This document shows positions 1 to 9,368 of a DNA stretch of 64,000 nt, in pieces. The stretch comes from JARFQH01 sp963825595 (GTDB taxonomy: Bacteria > Desulfobacterota > Desulfobacteria > Desulfobacterales > SG8-13), in contig CAWGUE010000030.1 in NCBI GenBank assembly GCA_963825595.1, positions 1 to 64,000 of the forward strand. Direction: 5' to 3'. The translations under genes were made by a program, and so were the position numbers. The notes beneath the pieces are model-generated. The model was given only the letters and a program-made list of their open reading frames with translations, ran no database searches and had not been told where the DNA came from. Position 1 is the first letter of the stretch; each line of letters begins with the position of its first letter.

Positions 1-215
1 TGAGTATCGTCCAGTTGAATGTCGCCGGGATCGAATCCGGCCGCCTGAATCCGATTCAGGATTTCCCGGCCGTTATCATCCTGGCCGATTCTGGAGATAA
101 ACCGCACCGGGAAACCGGAATGTTTCAAGTGGTAGGCAAAATTGAAGGGCGCCCCCCCAAGGCGTTTGGATTTCGGGGAAATATCGAACAGAATCTCTCC
201 GATCACAAGGATCAC
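1..215 (-). CDS. PfkB-family carbohydrate kinase, N-terminal part (cut by window edge)
   Basis: The minus-strand frame opens with a GTG preceded by AAGGAG and stays open to the window edge, giving about 71 residues. The start VILVIGEILFDI and the GGAPFNFAYHL motif at about residues 20-30 are typical of the PfkB/ribokinase fold, where this segment binds the sugar. Fructokinase is the closest recognisable type, but substrate cannot be set from the N-terminus. The ATP-binding and catalytic Asp region lies outside the window. There is no frameshift in the visible part. Confidence 0.8.
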   Translation of the reverse strand, partial: MILVIGEILFDISPKSKRLGGAPFNFAYHLKHSGFPVRFISRIGQDDNGREILNRIQAAGFDPGDIQLDDT

Positions 216-246
216 GAATTCTCCTTCCAGTTGCAGTACGTTTTGT

Positions 247-453
247 AATTAGTGCCCATCTGCGAAAAGTGGATGGCACGATTGAGTGTCCAATTCATAA
301 ATGAGAATTTTTTTCGCTGGGCAAGGCCGCATCCCGCCTCGGCGGGATTTGCGGCGAGGCGTACTTTATGTAAGCCGCAGCCGGAAACCTGCGGAGAATC
401 CCGCCATGGCGGGACCCAGCGGAAAAAAGGCCATTTATGGATGGACACTAATT
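247..453. repeat. MITE-like palindromic element, copy A
   Basis: The element is bounded by the 14-bp imperfect terminal inverted repeat AATTAGTG[C/T]CCATC. Inside, AGTGTCCA...ATAAATG...CGCTGGG on the left is mirrored by CCCAGCG...CATTTATGGATGGACACT on the right, around a GC-rich core holding CCCGCCTCGGCGGG and CCCGCCATGGCGGG hairpins. The same design recurs at about 16.4, 36.5 and 50.7 kb. No protein is encoded. It lies between the kinase and fmdB. Confidence 0.85.
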
Positions 454-791
454 AACGTTATCGAAAGGTGCGGAAGACGTTTGCGAACAAGGCTTCAAGA
501 GAGCTGCAGATACCTTACGCATAGACCTGCATGAGTTTTTACCCTCAGACGAAATGTTTGTCAAACTGCGTGATTGCTTTGGAAGAGCAGCGCCGGATTT
601 ATGCCGCCTGACGATCGCATCTCGTTGCTGCATGAACGGACAGAAGGCTATTTTTTTTACCGGCAACCCACGATATCCAGCAGCCTGTTGACATGTACAT
701 TAATTCACTCGTATGTTAATAAAATGTATACCCCAGCCAGGGAATAGTACTGATTCAGCAGCATAATGGATTCAAAAAAGGAGGAATCAAG
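454..791. other. Intergenic region before fmdB
   Basis: I see no convincing gene in this stretch. It carries the likely promoter of the fmdB-cysK pair near its right end; the rest is unexplained. Confidence 0.5.
688..717 (+). promoter_or_regulatory. Putative sigma-70 promoter for fmdB-cysK
   Basis: TTGACA is followed after 18 bases by TATGTT. The position is about 75 bases upstream of the fmdB start. The match is by consensus only. Confidence 0.4.
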
Positions 792-956
792 ATGCCGACC
801 TATGAGTTTGTCTGCGAGAAGTGCAAAAAGTCGTTTTCGTTGATCTTGAAACTTGCCGATTATGAAAAGAAAAAGTACAGTTGCCCCAAGTGTCAGAGTA
901 AAAAGGTGCGGCAGATAATCACCGGGTTCCAAACCATTACATCCAAAAAGAGCTGA
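792..956 (+). CDS. FmdB-family zinc-ribbon protein
   Basis: This 54-residue protein begins MPTYEFVCEKCKKSFS and has two CxxC pairs (residues 8-11 and 31-34), the pattern of the FmdB/CxxC regulatory zinc ribbon. A GGAGG-type ribosome site lies 10 bases upstream (AAAAAGGAGGAATCAAG). Family members are annotated as putative regulators, but a molecular role is not established. It ends 6 bases before the cysteine synthase start, so the two are probably co-transcribed. Confidence 0.8.
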   Translation: MPTYEFVCEKCKKSFSLILKLADYEKKKYSCPKCQSKKVRQIITGFQTITSKKS

Positions 957-962
957 CCGTGA

Positions 963-1966
963 ATGTCAGATGAAGACAGCACAGAGAGCAGGATCCCAGT
1001 GACCACTGCCTTTGGCGACGTGTTACCCTCAGCGGTCGAAGCTATCGGCGACACCCCCCTTGTGGAGCTCGCCCGGCTGACGCGGGGAATTCAGGGTCGG
1101 ATTTTCGCAAAACTGGAATACCTGAATCCCGGATTCTCGAAAAAGGACCGCATCGCCCGCCAGATCACCGACGACGCCGAAGCCGCCGGTACATTGAGCC
1201 GGGTCAAACTGTGGTCGAACTCACCAGTGGAAATACCGGTACCGGCTTGGCTATCGTCTGCGGAATCAGAGGGTACCCGTTTGTGGCGGTAATGTCCCGG
1301 GGCAACTCGGCCGAAAGAGCCCGCATGATGTCCGCCCTGGGGGCGGAAGTCGTCCTGGTGGATCAGCTGCCCGAATCCACTCCCGGGCAGGTATCGGGAG
1401 GCGACCTGGCGTTGGTGGAACAGGAAACCCGCAGAATCGTCACGGAGCGTAACGCCTTTAGGGCAGACCAGTTCCGGCTGCAAGGCAACTTCCGCGCGCA
1501 TTACCTGCATACCGGTCCCGAGATTATTCGGCAGAGCCGGGGCGGCATCGATGCGTTCTGTGATTTCGTCGGCACCGGCGGCACGTTTGCCGGATGTGCA
1601 GCGGCTTTCAAGGAACATCGACCGGAAATCGGCTGCTTCATCATCGAACCTGAAGGGGCAGCCGTTCTATCCGGACAGCGGCTCACACGGCCGAATCATC
1701 GGATCCAGGGCGGCGGGTATGCCATGCCCGGTCTGCCGCTGTTGAAACCAGAACACGTGGATGGCTATCTGCAGGTCTCGGACCGGCAGGCGGTCGACAT
1801 GGCCCGTCGTCTGGCCAAGGAGGAAGGCATCTTTGCGGGGTTTTCCTCCGGGGCCAATGTGGCAGCGGCTCTGGAGCTTCTCGAGGGCCGATTCAAGGGG
1901 ATGACCGTTGTCGTCATGATCTGCGATTCCGGCCTGAAGTATCTGAGTACTGATCTATGGATGTGA
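963..1966 (+). pseudogene. Cysteine synthase-family PLP enzyme, one frameshift
   Basis: The family makes cysteine (or a related product) by PLP-dependent beta-replacement on O-acetyl- or O-phosphoserine. The first frame carries GDTPLVEL and NPGFSKKDR with the PLP lysine at residue 61. A second frame from about 1,203 continues with TSGNTGTGLA, the phosphate loop GTGGTFAG and the C-terminal FSSGAN. The sequence AGCCGGGTC near 1,200 needs one extra C to read Ser-Pro-Gly, so a single base is missing in a CCC run. Restored length is about 334 residues, normal for the family. It could be a real pseudogene or a consensus error; no other damage is seen. Confidence 0.75.
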
Positions 1967-2301
1967 CCCCAGGTCAGGGAAAAACGCAACGTCTCAATCC
2001 GTATACCCATGCAAATATCACAGTGAAGATTTCATGACATCTCCAGGCTGAGAATCCCCCCCTTTGTTTTATACCGCTTTTAAAAAATTAGTTCGCAGGG
2101 TTATGGCGAGGTTTTTCTTGACTCTTAGTTCCAAAGATATGTTGGGGTGCCAAGGATCAATCTTTCTATCCAGGTTTTGGCAAGAAAGTTTGAGTATTGA
2201 CCCGCCCCATAGAATCAATATTATTTCAATATATCGCGTGTTGGGTGTTATTTGGTTTATTTGCCAAGAAGATGGAATTTTATATTTAGGGATGAATTTA
2301 A
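1967..2301. other. AT-rich intergenic region
   Basis: Base composition drops sharply after the cysteine synthase. I could not assign any frame here to a gene. Together with the broken cupin downstream it looks like acquired or decaying DNA. Confidence 0.4.
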
Positions 2302-2685
2302 ATGAAGGTTAATATTGATCAATTGAAGACACACTCGGACCTACGAGGAATCGTTTTTGAACAAACTGATAACAACAAAATAAATAGCCAGAAAAATATC
2401 CACATTGTTATTAGCGAACCTGGTGCTGTCCGTGGGAACCATTACCATCTTCGAGGAACTGAAACCCTTGCAGTGGTTGGACCGGCACTCATCAGGTTTA
2501 AAGAAAACGATTAGCTACAAGATTTTGAAGTGCCGTCGGGGCAAGTATATAAATTTATAATTCCCCCAAAAGTAGTTCATGCAATTAAAAATATCGGTGA
2601 CAAATCTAGCGTCCTCGCCGCATTTAACACTGTTGAGAATAATCCTCAAGAACCTGACCAAGTTAGGGAGATTATTTTAAATTGA
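2302..2685 (+). pseudogene. Cupin-fold sugar isomerase/epimerase-like protein with internal TAG
   Basis: The 127-codon frame runs from ATG at 2302 to TGA at 2683 and is interrupted by a TAG at 2512-2514. Both halves read as one small cupin of the kind seen in polysaccharide-sugar modification (WxcM/FdtA-like or 3,5-epimerase-like). GNHYHLRGTE is the metal-binding cupin motif and IIPPKVVHAI the second cupin motif. The region is AT-rich, unlike the flanking genes. A nonsense mutation is the simplest reading. Confidence 0.6.
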
Positions 2686-3225
2686 TGCTGATGTGCCCTC
2701 AAACCTGTCAATTCGACGGTTGAATGGTGATTACCAGATTTTATTTGTATAGATGATATAAATTCATATTGTTTGGCTTGTGGCAAGAAAGCACGCGAAT
2801 CGGTGACGTCCTTTTTTGTGGGTTAGTCATACCGTACCTGTTTGGTTATGAAATTTTACCACTGATCTGATGAAAACCTATCCCAACTTTTGACAAGGAC
2901 GCGATTCGGAAGCTACTCACAATAAATCCCAACTCACTCGAATTATATGACACAGTAAGCCGACAGTTGGTAATCACCGGTTATAAGCCTTTAAATAAAG
3001 CTGAATTTCACAGCTTTTTGCTCGATAGCGTAAATTTAGAATGCAATGCGTAGTTCCAAAAGTCCCTCAAGATAAATTTTGTTTCCCGCTATGAATATTT
3101 CCATCGGAAACCAAGGATGATTTTTCGATTTCTCATTTGCTAAGAAGTATAGATTGGCTTGTATTCGTCCATAGAGTGGTTATCACTTATACTCAGCAAT
3201 CTTAGTAAAAAATGGAGGAATCTAT
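2686..3225. other. AT-rich intergenic region with a start-less open stretch
   Basis: One plus-strand stretch at about 2,878-3,054 is open for roughly 57 codons and contains TINPNSLELYDTVSRQ, but it begins after two stops and has no start codon. It may be a gene remnant. A GGAGG site lies before the next gene. Confidence 0.35.
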
Positions 3226-4111
3226 ATGCTTACCATAATGGGCGCCACTGGTAACATCGGCAGCAAATTGGCCGATCGGCTACTTGTTAAAAACCAGCGA
3301 GTAAAGGTTATCGGCCGCTCCGCGGAACGGCTGCAACCATTTGTCGACAGGGGAGCAACCGCCGCTGTGGGTGATGCGGGCGATTCTGATTTTCTTTCGC
3401 TCAGCATTTTCTGGCTCTAATGCTGTATTTACGATGATACCGCCGGACTATGCTGCGCAAGATTTCCGGCAATACCAAAACGAAATAGGACGGCAGATCG
3501 CCACGGCAATTGAAAAATCGGGTGTTAGCCATGTGGTCAACTTGAGCAGTTACGGAGCGCACCTGTCCGACAAGACTGGGCCCATCAAGGGGTTGCGTGA
3601 CCAAGAGATACGCCTGAATCAGCTCGACTCGATCCGTATCCTGCACTTGCGGCCCACGTTCTTCATGGAAAACATATTGATGAATACTGAAATGATCAAA
3701 AACATGGGCATCAACGGTGGTCACATTCTCGGCGATTTGCCCTTTGCGATGATCGCCACCGAAGATATTGCCGAAGTGGCCGCCCATTACCTACTTGAAA
3801 GAAGCTTTTCTGGAAAGACCGTCAGGGAGTTACTTGGCCCCCGGGATATAACTATGGAAGAGGTCACCCGGATAATCGGAGAGAAGATAGGCAAACCAGA
3901 TCTACAATATGTCCATTTTTCCCGAGAAGAATATATTAATGGGCTACTGCAGGTAGGTTTGACAAAAGATATGGCAGAGCAGCTTGCTGAGCTCGATGCC
4001 GGCATTAATGACCGGCTGTTTGCCAGTGGCGAGCCGCGCACGCAAGAAAATCGAACCTCTACGGATTTTAAGAAATTTGCCGACTTTTTCGCCCAAGTTT
4101 ACAACTCTTGA
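3226..4111 (+). pseudogene. NmrA-like NAD(P)-binding (atypical SDR) protein, one frameshift
   Basis: The N-terminus has the dinucleotide-binding motif GATGNIGSKLADRLL (residues 6-20). The remainder, in another frame from about 3,400, has VVNLSSYGAH, LRPTFFMENIL and a C-terminal helical domain, as in NmrA/QOR2-type proteins that sense or reduce with NADPH. The frame changes near 3,400 (CTCAGCATTT), consistent with one extra base. A GGAGG ribosome site precedes the ATG. Full length would be about 295 residues, usual for the family. Substrate unknown. Confidence 0.7.
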
Positions 4112-4117
4112 GATCTA

Positions 4118-4440
4118 TCCCAACCTTTGTCGGCACCAACACCGGCAGGTTAGTCCTGGAAAGCATAGGATTTCTTAGCTCGGGATAGATGTTATTGCGT
4201 ACGAAATTGAAAAATGATGAGATCTGTGAATAACGAATTCGTTTGGTATAAGGCTTGTTGCTGTAGGTGAGACGGTTAAGAAAGGTTAGTATTTGCTCCG
4301 GAGTGACTTGATCAGCGGGGCCATCACCGAACTCCTTGATGAATCGTTCGAAAATGGACCCGGCAGGAACGTACCGTATTTTTTTTCGAATGGGTTTTGT
4401 GATAATCGATCCAGCTTTTGGCTGCTTTGGAAAGTTTCAT
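4118..4440 (-). pseudogene. Tyrosine recombinase fragment (N-terminal, DNA-binding domain)
   Basis: Read from ATG at 4440 the minus strand gives MKLSKAAKSWIDYHK, then after a frameshift segments such as SNKPYTKRIRYSQISSFFNF. These match the N-terminal SAM-like domain of the integrase at 9.4-10.2 kb. The catalytic domain is absent. Upstream DNA is also shared with the second copy (GGTAAgCCtATGATATCCA). The fragment therefore seems to be a decayed, truncated duplicate. Confidence 0.7.
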
Positions 4441-5201
4441 GGCCGACCTCCTTGGTTAAAAGGGTTTGAATTATAGGCAGCGCCCAAGGTAAGCCTATGA
4501 TATCCAGTTGTTAAATGCAAACTTCCTTTCATTCTTGATAGATGTGTCGCGAAAAAAACTGACATGTCGAAATTCCAGCCTGCTGTTATTTTCCGGAATC
4601 AATCCCTCGGCGGATTAACTAAACTTAGCCAGACGGTATCGTGATATTTGGTGAAATTTCTCGCGTTTTCGCCTTTGGCAAGAAACCAGAAGTTTCGGAG
4701 ATCCTAAAAATCCCTCCCGATCAGACACTTATCTGCAATTTCTGCGAATTTCATGTTTCATTTGGTAATCTTAACGAAATACAACCTCTGACGATTTCAT
4801 CATCAGGCACGTAATCTAAACAAGATTGACCTCCAAATAAGTTCAGATAAGTCATAACTTATCTGAAATATATCAAATCTATTATACGCAGCCAAGCTCA
4901 CTTGACAAAATGGAACCTATAGATTTATGGATATGGACAGCTTCGGTTGGGTTGATTTCCTCACTCTGTTGACGTTATATATCTTTCTAAATTATCACCT
5001 GCTCCCTGATATCTCATCGCTAATAAGGTAAATCATTTCAGCGGGCTTAATTTATTGATGGCCTGATTGCAGACCGAACTGGATGGAAAGTCCTTCTATG
5101 GATGAGATTAGCAAAGTTATGATGACACTGGCATAATTTTAAAGTCCAATCCCTTTAAAATCTTTACTCATTTCATTAGAGAGTTGTTAACGGGGAATTG
5201 A
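4441..5201. other. AT-rich intergenic region
   Basis: It holds the upstream region of the integrase fragment and one copy of the second repeat family (4629-4682). No coding frame could be supported. Confidence 0.5.
4629..4682 (-). repeat. AT-rich dispersed repeat, family 2, copy 1
   Basis: Its reverse complement starts CTTGCCAAAGGCG and includes ACGCGAGAAAT and ATCACGATACCGTCTGG. It aligns over about 54 bases with copies at 47198 and 48729, which lie on the opposite strand. Confidence 0.7.
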
Positions 5202-5810
5202 GTGATGGTCACTGAATGCGAGTTTATGAATATTTACAATGAGTATTATAGCAAAATCATTCAATACCTTTCTATAATCGTAGGGCCGAATGACGCTGAG
5301 GATTTAGCACAGGAATCTTTCAATAAAATAAGCCGGAATTTGGGCGGATTTAAGGAAAAATCCAAATTGTCAACATGGATATATCGAATAGCAACCAATG
5401 TGGCAATCGACAGATCAAGATCTGCTTCTTACAGACAGGCTTCGGTGAACATACCTCTTAAAGATACCTCCGGATTCGGTATCGAAAACCCTGGTAAATC
5501 TTTTGGGCCTTCAGCTGCAGATCAGGTTGTCATTCGTAAAGAAATGAGTGAATGTGTCACGGAATTTATCGACAAGTTACCCTTGAACTACCGGCTTGTG
5601 CTGGTTCTAAGCGAAATGAAAGGCCTGTCAAACCAAGAAATTGCCGATATTTTGGAAATTTCAATTGATAATGTAAAGATAAGGCTTCACCGTGCCAGAA
5701 CCAAACTCAAAGCAGCACTTAAAAATGGATGTGATTTTTATTATGATGAGCAAAACACCCTTGCCTGCGATCGGAAACAAGTCCCCATATTACCAAAAGT
5801 TCCCAAATAA
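5202..5810 (+). CDS. ECF-type RNA polymerase sigma factor
   Basis: This is a protein of about 200 residues with sigma region 2 (DAEDLAQESFNKI, then LSTWIYRIATNVAIDRSR) and region 4 (LPLNYRLVLVLSEMKGLS, then IADILEISIDNVKIRLHRAR). The frame begins GTG-ATG; either may start, with GGGGAA upstream. It would direct RNA polymerase to a small regulon. No anti-sigma gene follows directly. The next genes encode small membrane and cysteine-rich proteins, which could be its targets, but this is inference from position. It is more AT-rich than the window average. Confidence 0.85.
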   Translation: MMVTECEFMNIYNEYYSKIIQYLSIIVGPNDAEDLAQESFNKISRNLGGFKEKSKLSTWIYRIATNVAIDRSRSASYRQASVNIPLKDTSGFGIENPGKSFGPSAADQVVIRKEMSECVTEFIDKLPLNYRLVLVLSEMKGLSNQEIADILEISIDNVKIRLHRARTKLKAALKNGCDFYYDEQNTLACDRKQVPILPKVPK

Positions 5811-5956
5811 ATATTTCTAATTTCCTGTCTCAAATTTAAGCCTGCCTTATTGGATCCACTATTAGGCTTCCTATTTATTATTGGCTCAAAAAAATGGATT
5901 GCATGTGTATCTTTTTTGGGGGTCACTCCGTCTATAGGGTCGAAGGGGATAATGAG

Positions 5957-6088
5957 ATGGTGAAATTCAAGTACAATTCAGCCAGAAAAATAGCGCTCTT
6001 GGATTACAATGATATCCTTTCAACAGGGAACTGTTGTGCCAAGAGCAAAGCGGAAACAATTGGACTTTTTGCCAGTTCAACATCTTAA
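5957..6088 (+). CDS. Small hypothetical ORF (43 residues)
   Basis: The ATG is preceded by GAAGGGGATAATGAG, which could serve as a ribosome site. The product has two adjacent cysteines (NCCAKSKAE). I do not recognise it. It sits between the sigma factor and the SHOCT gene on the same strand and may be only a chance frame. Confidence 0.25.
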   Translation: MVKFKYNSARKIALLDYNDILSTGNCCAKSKAETIGLFASSTS

Positions 6089-6118
6089 CTTTTCACTTAC
6101 AGGAAGGAGATGAAACAA

Positions 6119-6385
6119 ATGTATTTTTCAGAAGCTATCAATTTATCTTATTGGTGGATAGTCCCAATAGTTATGATGATTTTATGTTTCCTAATGATGA
6201 GAGGAAGGAGAGGGTCAATGATGTGCGGTTTTGGCCCACGCGTAATTGACAATCATCAAATTAAGAAATCGGATACTGCAATTGAAATACTCGATAAAAG
6301 GTTTGCCTCCGGAGAGATAAGCAAGGAGGAATACCAAGAGAGAAAAGGTGTATTAACCAGCTCAACTGATGTTGCAAGTGAATGA
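6119..6385 (+). CDS. SHOCT-domain small membrane protein
   Basis: An 88-residue protein with one membrane segment near the N-terminus (WWIVPIVMMILCFLMM) and a C-terminal SHOCT motif (EILDKRFASGEISKEEYQER). SHOCT domains are short oligomerisation-type modules common in small membrane proteins. I chose the ATG at 6119 because AGGAAGGAG ends 9 bases before it; the ATG at 6110 would overlap that site. Same strand as the ECF sigma factor and the DGC-domain gene. Confidence 0.75.
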   Translation: MYFSEAINLSYWWIVPIVMMILCFLMMRGRRGSMMCGFGPRVIDNHQIKKSDTAIEILDKRFASGEISKEEYQERKGVLTSSTDVASE

Positions 6386-6412
6386 TTGTAATTGCTCAAA
6401 GGAGGTATCATC

Positions 6413-6947
6413 ATGAGTTGCGTAGATAATAAGGTAGCTGTTCAATTGAACACTACAAATGCGACGTGTCCCGATCGGAGAGACCACCGGCAAAAAGAAT
6501 ATCAGCGAATCGAAGATCCCGGTCCTGTCCTGTGAGGGCGCCTGTATCCGAGGCGAAATTGCCAGACTCGCGGCAGGCATCGTCTCCAAAAGAGAGCCCT
6601 GATGGACGGGGGTGCCACGGTGAACTGATCACGGTTCCGGACTCTGCTATCTCCCGGTGGATCAAATCGGCCGAAAAGGTGGTTCTGATCGACGGCTGTT
6701 TTCTGAGATGCCACGGGCGTATCATCGAGAACCTCATCGACGAGGAAAAGTTGGTTCAGTTCGACGCTCTGTCCCACTACAACCGATACACTGAAATATT
6801 TCGATCATGAAGATGTGCCGGAAGAGAAGAAAAGAAGTAACGCAATCCGTGGCCGACTGGGTTCTCGGCAGCCTGGAAAACGTTCTTGCCGATGGATCGT
6901 ACGCACCGGTTCGAACGAAGATGCAATGCGGCGACCGTTGCGGGTAA
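6413..6947 (+). pseudogene. DGC-domain putative zinc-binding protein, several frameshifts
   Basis: Pieces in different frames together spell a DGC-domain protein. They are MSCVDNKVAVQL, then KIPVLSCEGACIRGEIARL, then GRGCHGELITVPDSAISRW with VVLIDGCFLRCHGRIIENL, then EVTQSVADWVLGSLENVL and a Cys-containing tail. The conserved cysteines (SCEGAC, GCHGE, DGCFLRCHG) are all present. At least four single-base shifts are needed. An AAAGGAGG site lies 8 bases before the ATG. The family is thought to bind metal through these cysteines; its function is not known. The clean ribosome site and intact motifs argue that at least some shifts may be sequence errors. Confidence 0.65.
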
Positions 6948-7028
6948 TCGATCATTCCCAGCCCCGGGATGAAGTCTTCCGGGGCGGGGTTCCATCGTGG
7001 TGAGCATTCACTGATAAGGAGATTTCAA

Positions 7029-7552
7029 ATGCCGAGTTTACCTGAAAGACATCCATGATTTTCAACAACTCGAGCAGTTCAATCGGCTTCATCGTCCCTT
7101 GTCGATTCTGTCCTGCTGGCCAGTCTGCCTTAAGAAACAATGAGCCCTACTTCGAGTTCTTTCGGCACATGTTACAGACGGCCGCTTATGAACGATACAT
7201 CGAGACGATGAAATCCGAGCTGGGAAAAAGAGGAGTAAAGGCTGATGTGTTCAGGAGTCGCGTACCCCACCAGTTCGTCGTGTGCATGTGGACTCGCAGG
7301 CGTCGAAAACAACTGATGAGACGCGCGAAAAAGTACGATGCGCTGGTGGTGTTGGGCTGCGAGGCCGCTGTCCAAACAATCCTGGATTCGGTCGACACTG
7401 CGTCTTTTCAGGTGGTCCAGGGGATGAGGACCGAAGGGATCATGAGCATTCTGCCGCGATTCCAATGGCCCGATAGCATCACGCTCCAACTCAACAGCAT
7501 AACCCCGCTTCTTCACCAGAAGCAGGGTTCTGAACCGTGGATGCACCTTTGA
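7029..7552 (+). CDS. Conserved protein of unknown function with CRFCPAG motif
   Basis: The main frame, open from 7055, contains CRFCPAGQSALRN, EFFRHMLQTAAYERYIETMK, RVPHQFVVCMW and LVVLGCEAAVQTILDSV, a plausible cysteine-containing alpha/beta protein. A strong ribosome site (AAGGAG) lies before ATG 7029 in another frame (MPSLPERHP), suggesting that the true start is 7029 with one shift near 7,050. I cannot name the family. Its place between a DGC-domain protein and an AhpD-like protein suggests a thiol- or metal-related role, which is inference. Confidence 0.55.
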
Positions 7553-7613
7553 TTCAGAACTGGAACTGGCGGGCTGCATGGTATCCGTTATCCATAACAA
7601 AGGAGAATTGCAG

Positions 7614-7907
7614 ATGGAAACAAGAGAGACACTGAGAGAAACGGTTCTGGAAGAGAAAGCAGAAACTCTGATCGCGATTGGTGCGGCTACGGCGGCGAAC
7701 TGCATACCCTGTTTCGAGCACCTGTATGAAAAGGCCGTCACATCCGGAATTACGGCAACCGAAATCAAAAGAGCCTCCGAAATTGCCGCGCTGGTCAAAG
7801 GCGGCGCTCATACGGCCATATCCAGCACCATCGATGAACTTATCGGATCGAAGGAAGTCAACGAATTGGCTTGCGGAAAAACGTCGGCTGGTCCGTGTTG
7901 CTGCTAA
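7614..7907 (+). CDS. AhpD-like / carboxymuconolactone decarboxylase-family protein
   Basis: A 97-residue protein with the CxxC active-site motif in NCIPCFEHLYEKA (residues 30-33), followed by the helix GITATEIKRASEIAALVKGG. This is the AhpD-like arrangement used for peroxidase or disulfide chemistry. The C-terminus ends in GPCCC, a cysteine cluster that could bind metal or serve as an extra redox site. AAAGGAG lies 8 bases before ATG 7614. It appears intact, unlike its upstream neighbours. Confidence 0.8.
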   Translation: METRETLRETVLEEKAETLIAIGAATAANCIPCFEHLYEKAVTSGITATEIKRASEIAALVKGGAHTAISSTIDELIGSKEVNELACGKTSAGPCCC

Positions 7908-7954
7908 TCAACCAATATTCTTGCTGATCCGTAAAAGAAAAAGGAGAAATCAAA

Positions 7955-8137
7955 ATGCACAATTGCGAACATTGTAAGTTCAGAGGACGATACGATAAGA
8001 ATCCTGCATCGGTGTTGGGAAAAATCTGGAAATGGCACACAGGATGGTGCCCAGGATGGAAATCCTATCTGAAGTCGCTGCCGGACGAAAGACGCTTGGA
8101 GGTCCTCCAGAAATATAGCCAGGTGTCTGCGACATAA
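7955..8137 (+). CDS. Small cysteine/tryptophan-rich protein
   Basis: A 60-residue protein starting MHNCEHCKFRGRYD, with a CxxC pair, a central WKWHTGWCPGWKSYLKSL and an acidic/basic tail. AAAGGAGAAATCAAA precedes the start, a strong ribosome site. It resembles short conserved proteins of unknown function in sulfate reducers, though I cannot cite a family. It follows the AhpD-like gene by 47 bases on the same strand and is probably in the same transcript. Confidence 0.65.
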   Translation: MHNCEHCKFRGRYDKNPASVLGKIWKWHTGWCPGWKSYLKSLPDERRLEVLQKYSQVSAT

Positions 8138-8347
8138 ACATTGGAATATACATCTACGATCGAGCGGAGGTCCTCGACTTTTCATGGCCGTTCGAAGTGT
8201 TTTCCACCGCTTCTCGAGTCTGCCCTTCCGGGAATCCGTTCACGGTGTTCTTGATAGAAGATACCGGAAGGGTCTTGACAGCCCGTGCCGGCTAATGGCT
8301 GTTATACTGATCTGTAAAATAATTTGTAGGGACTTATAACTAACACT

Positions 8348-9142
8348 ATGTTCTTAACAGCTCGCAGAGCTTTCGCTCTTATTTTTCTCGTGATCGCTGC
8401 CATCATCGGCACCACCTCGTTTATGGCCTTTTTGTTCTTTTTATATGCAGGCTCCTTGAACTGGATGCATCTGGGCATGAATGAAGGAGAACGCATGGTG
8501 TTCAATACACTAATTTCTGTAGCGTTTTTCCTTCAACATAGCATTATGATTCGAAGACCTTTTCGAAGGCGGGTATGCGTTCACATTCCTTCCCATTACC
8601 AAGGGGCTGTATACACCTTGGCTTCGGGATCCGTCTTGTTAGCATTTGTGACTTTTTGGCAAGGTTCAGATATCATTCTGTTCGATTTACATGGGCTGTA
8701 TAGCGGGGTCATGCGTGGTTTTTATTTGTTATCAATCGTAGGAACTGGTTGGGGTATGTGGGCGCTTCGTTCAATCGATATGTTTGGGTTAGATCCAATC
8801 ATAGAGAACCTACGGGCCAAGCCATCACCGCCCATGGCTTTTACAATTCGAGGTCCTTACCGCTGGGTACGGCATCCCCTCTACCTGTTTATGATTGTAC
8901 TTTTCTGGTCATGTCCATTGCTGACGATCGATCGGTTGTTATTTAACATTTTATGGACAATTTGGGTCGTCATCGGAACAATCCTTGAGGAACGGGACCT
9001 CGTAGACGATTTCGGGGAAGCCTATCGCGATTATCAAGCAAAGGTACCCATGTTAGTACCACTTGGCTTCCAACCTGCCTATCGTACTGGCAGCAACCTA
9101 ACCGCGCGCCTGCAAGCGGACTCGAAAAATCCGCACCGCTGA
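8348..9142 (+). CDS. Integral-membrane methyltransferase, ICMT/NnrU-like
   Basis: This 264-residue protein has several membrane segments and ends with the pattern of the isoprenylcysteine carboxyl-methyltransferase/phospholipid methyltransferase superfamily. That pattern is GPYRWVRHPLYLFM, then EERDLVDDFGEAYRDYQAKVP. In that family the RHP and EE residues bind S-adenosylmethionine at the membrane. NnrU-like proteins share the same fold, so substrate is open. No strong ribosome site is visible. The gene is intact. Confidence 0.75.
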   Translation: MFLTARRAFALIFLVIAAIIGTTSFMAFLFFLYAGSLNWMHLGMNEGERMVFNTLISVAFFLQHSIMIRRPFRRRVCVHIPSHYQGAVYTLASGSVLLAFVTFWQGSDIILFDLHGLYSGVMRGFYLLSIVGTGWGMWALRSIDMFGLDPIIENLRAKPSPPMAFTIRGPYRWVRHPLYLFMIVLFWSCPLLTIDRLLFNILWTIWVVIGTILEERDLVDDFGEAYRDYQAKVPMLVPLGFQPAYRTGSNLTARLQADSKNPHR

Positions 9143-9368
9143 TTTGATCTGGCATACACCAGGAGCGAATGATGATTGTCGGGTAAAATTCTCGCCCTTT
9201 TCCATTGGATTGAAAATGAGACGATAGATAGATCGTACCACACGATTTCCCACACGATAGATACCTGCTATGACCTTAGAGCTATCATTTGGTCGATTTG
9301 CTTGAGATAGCCAACCGGTATCCAACGAATAGAGGGGTGAAGCCAACCAAGGGATTCACCCCTTTCGT

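Noticed and set aside
8274..8319. TTGACA and TATACT upstream of the methyltransferase as a promoter
   Set aside because: The spacer is 22 bases, too long for a sigma-70 promoter.
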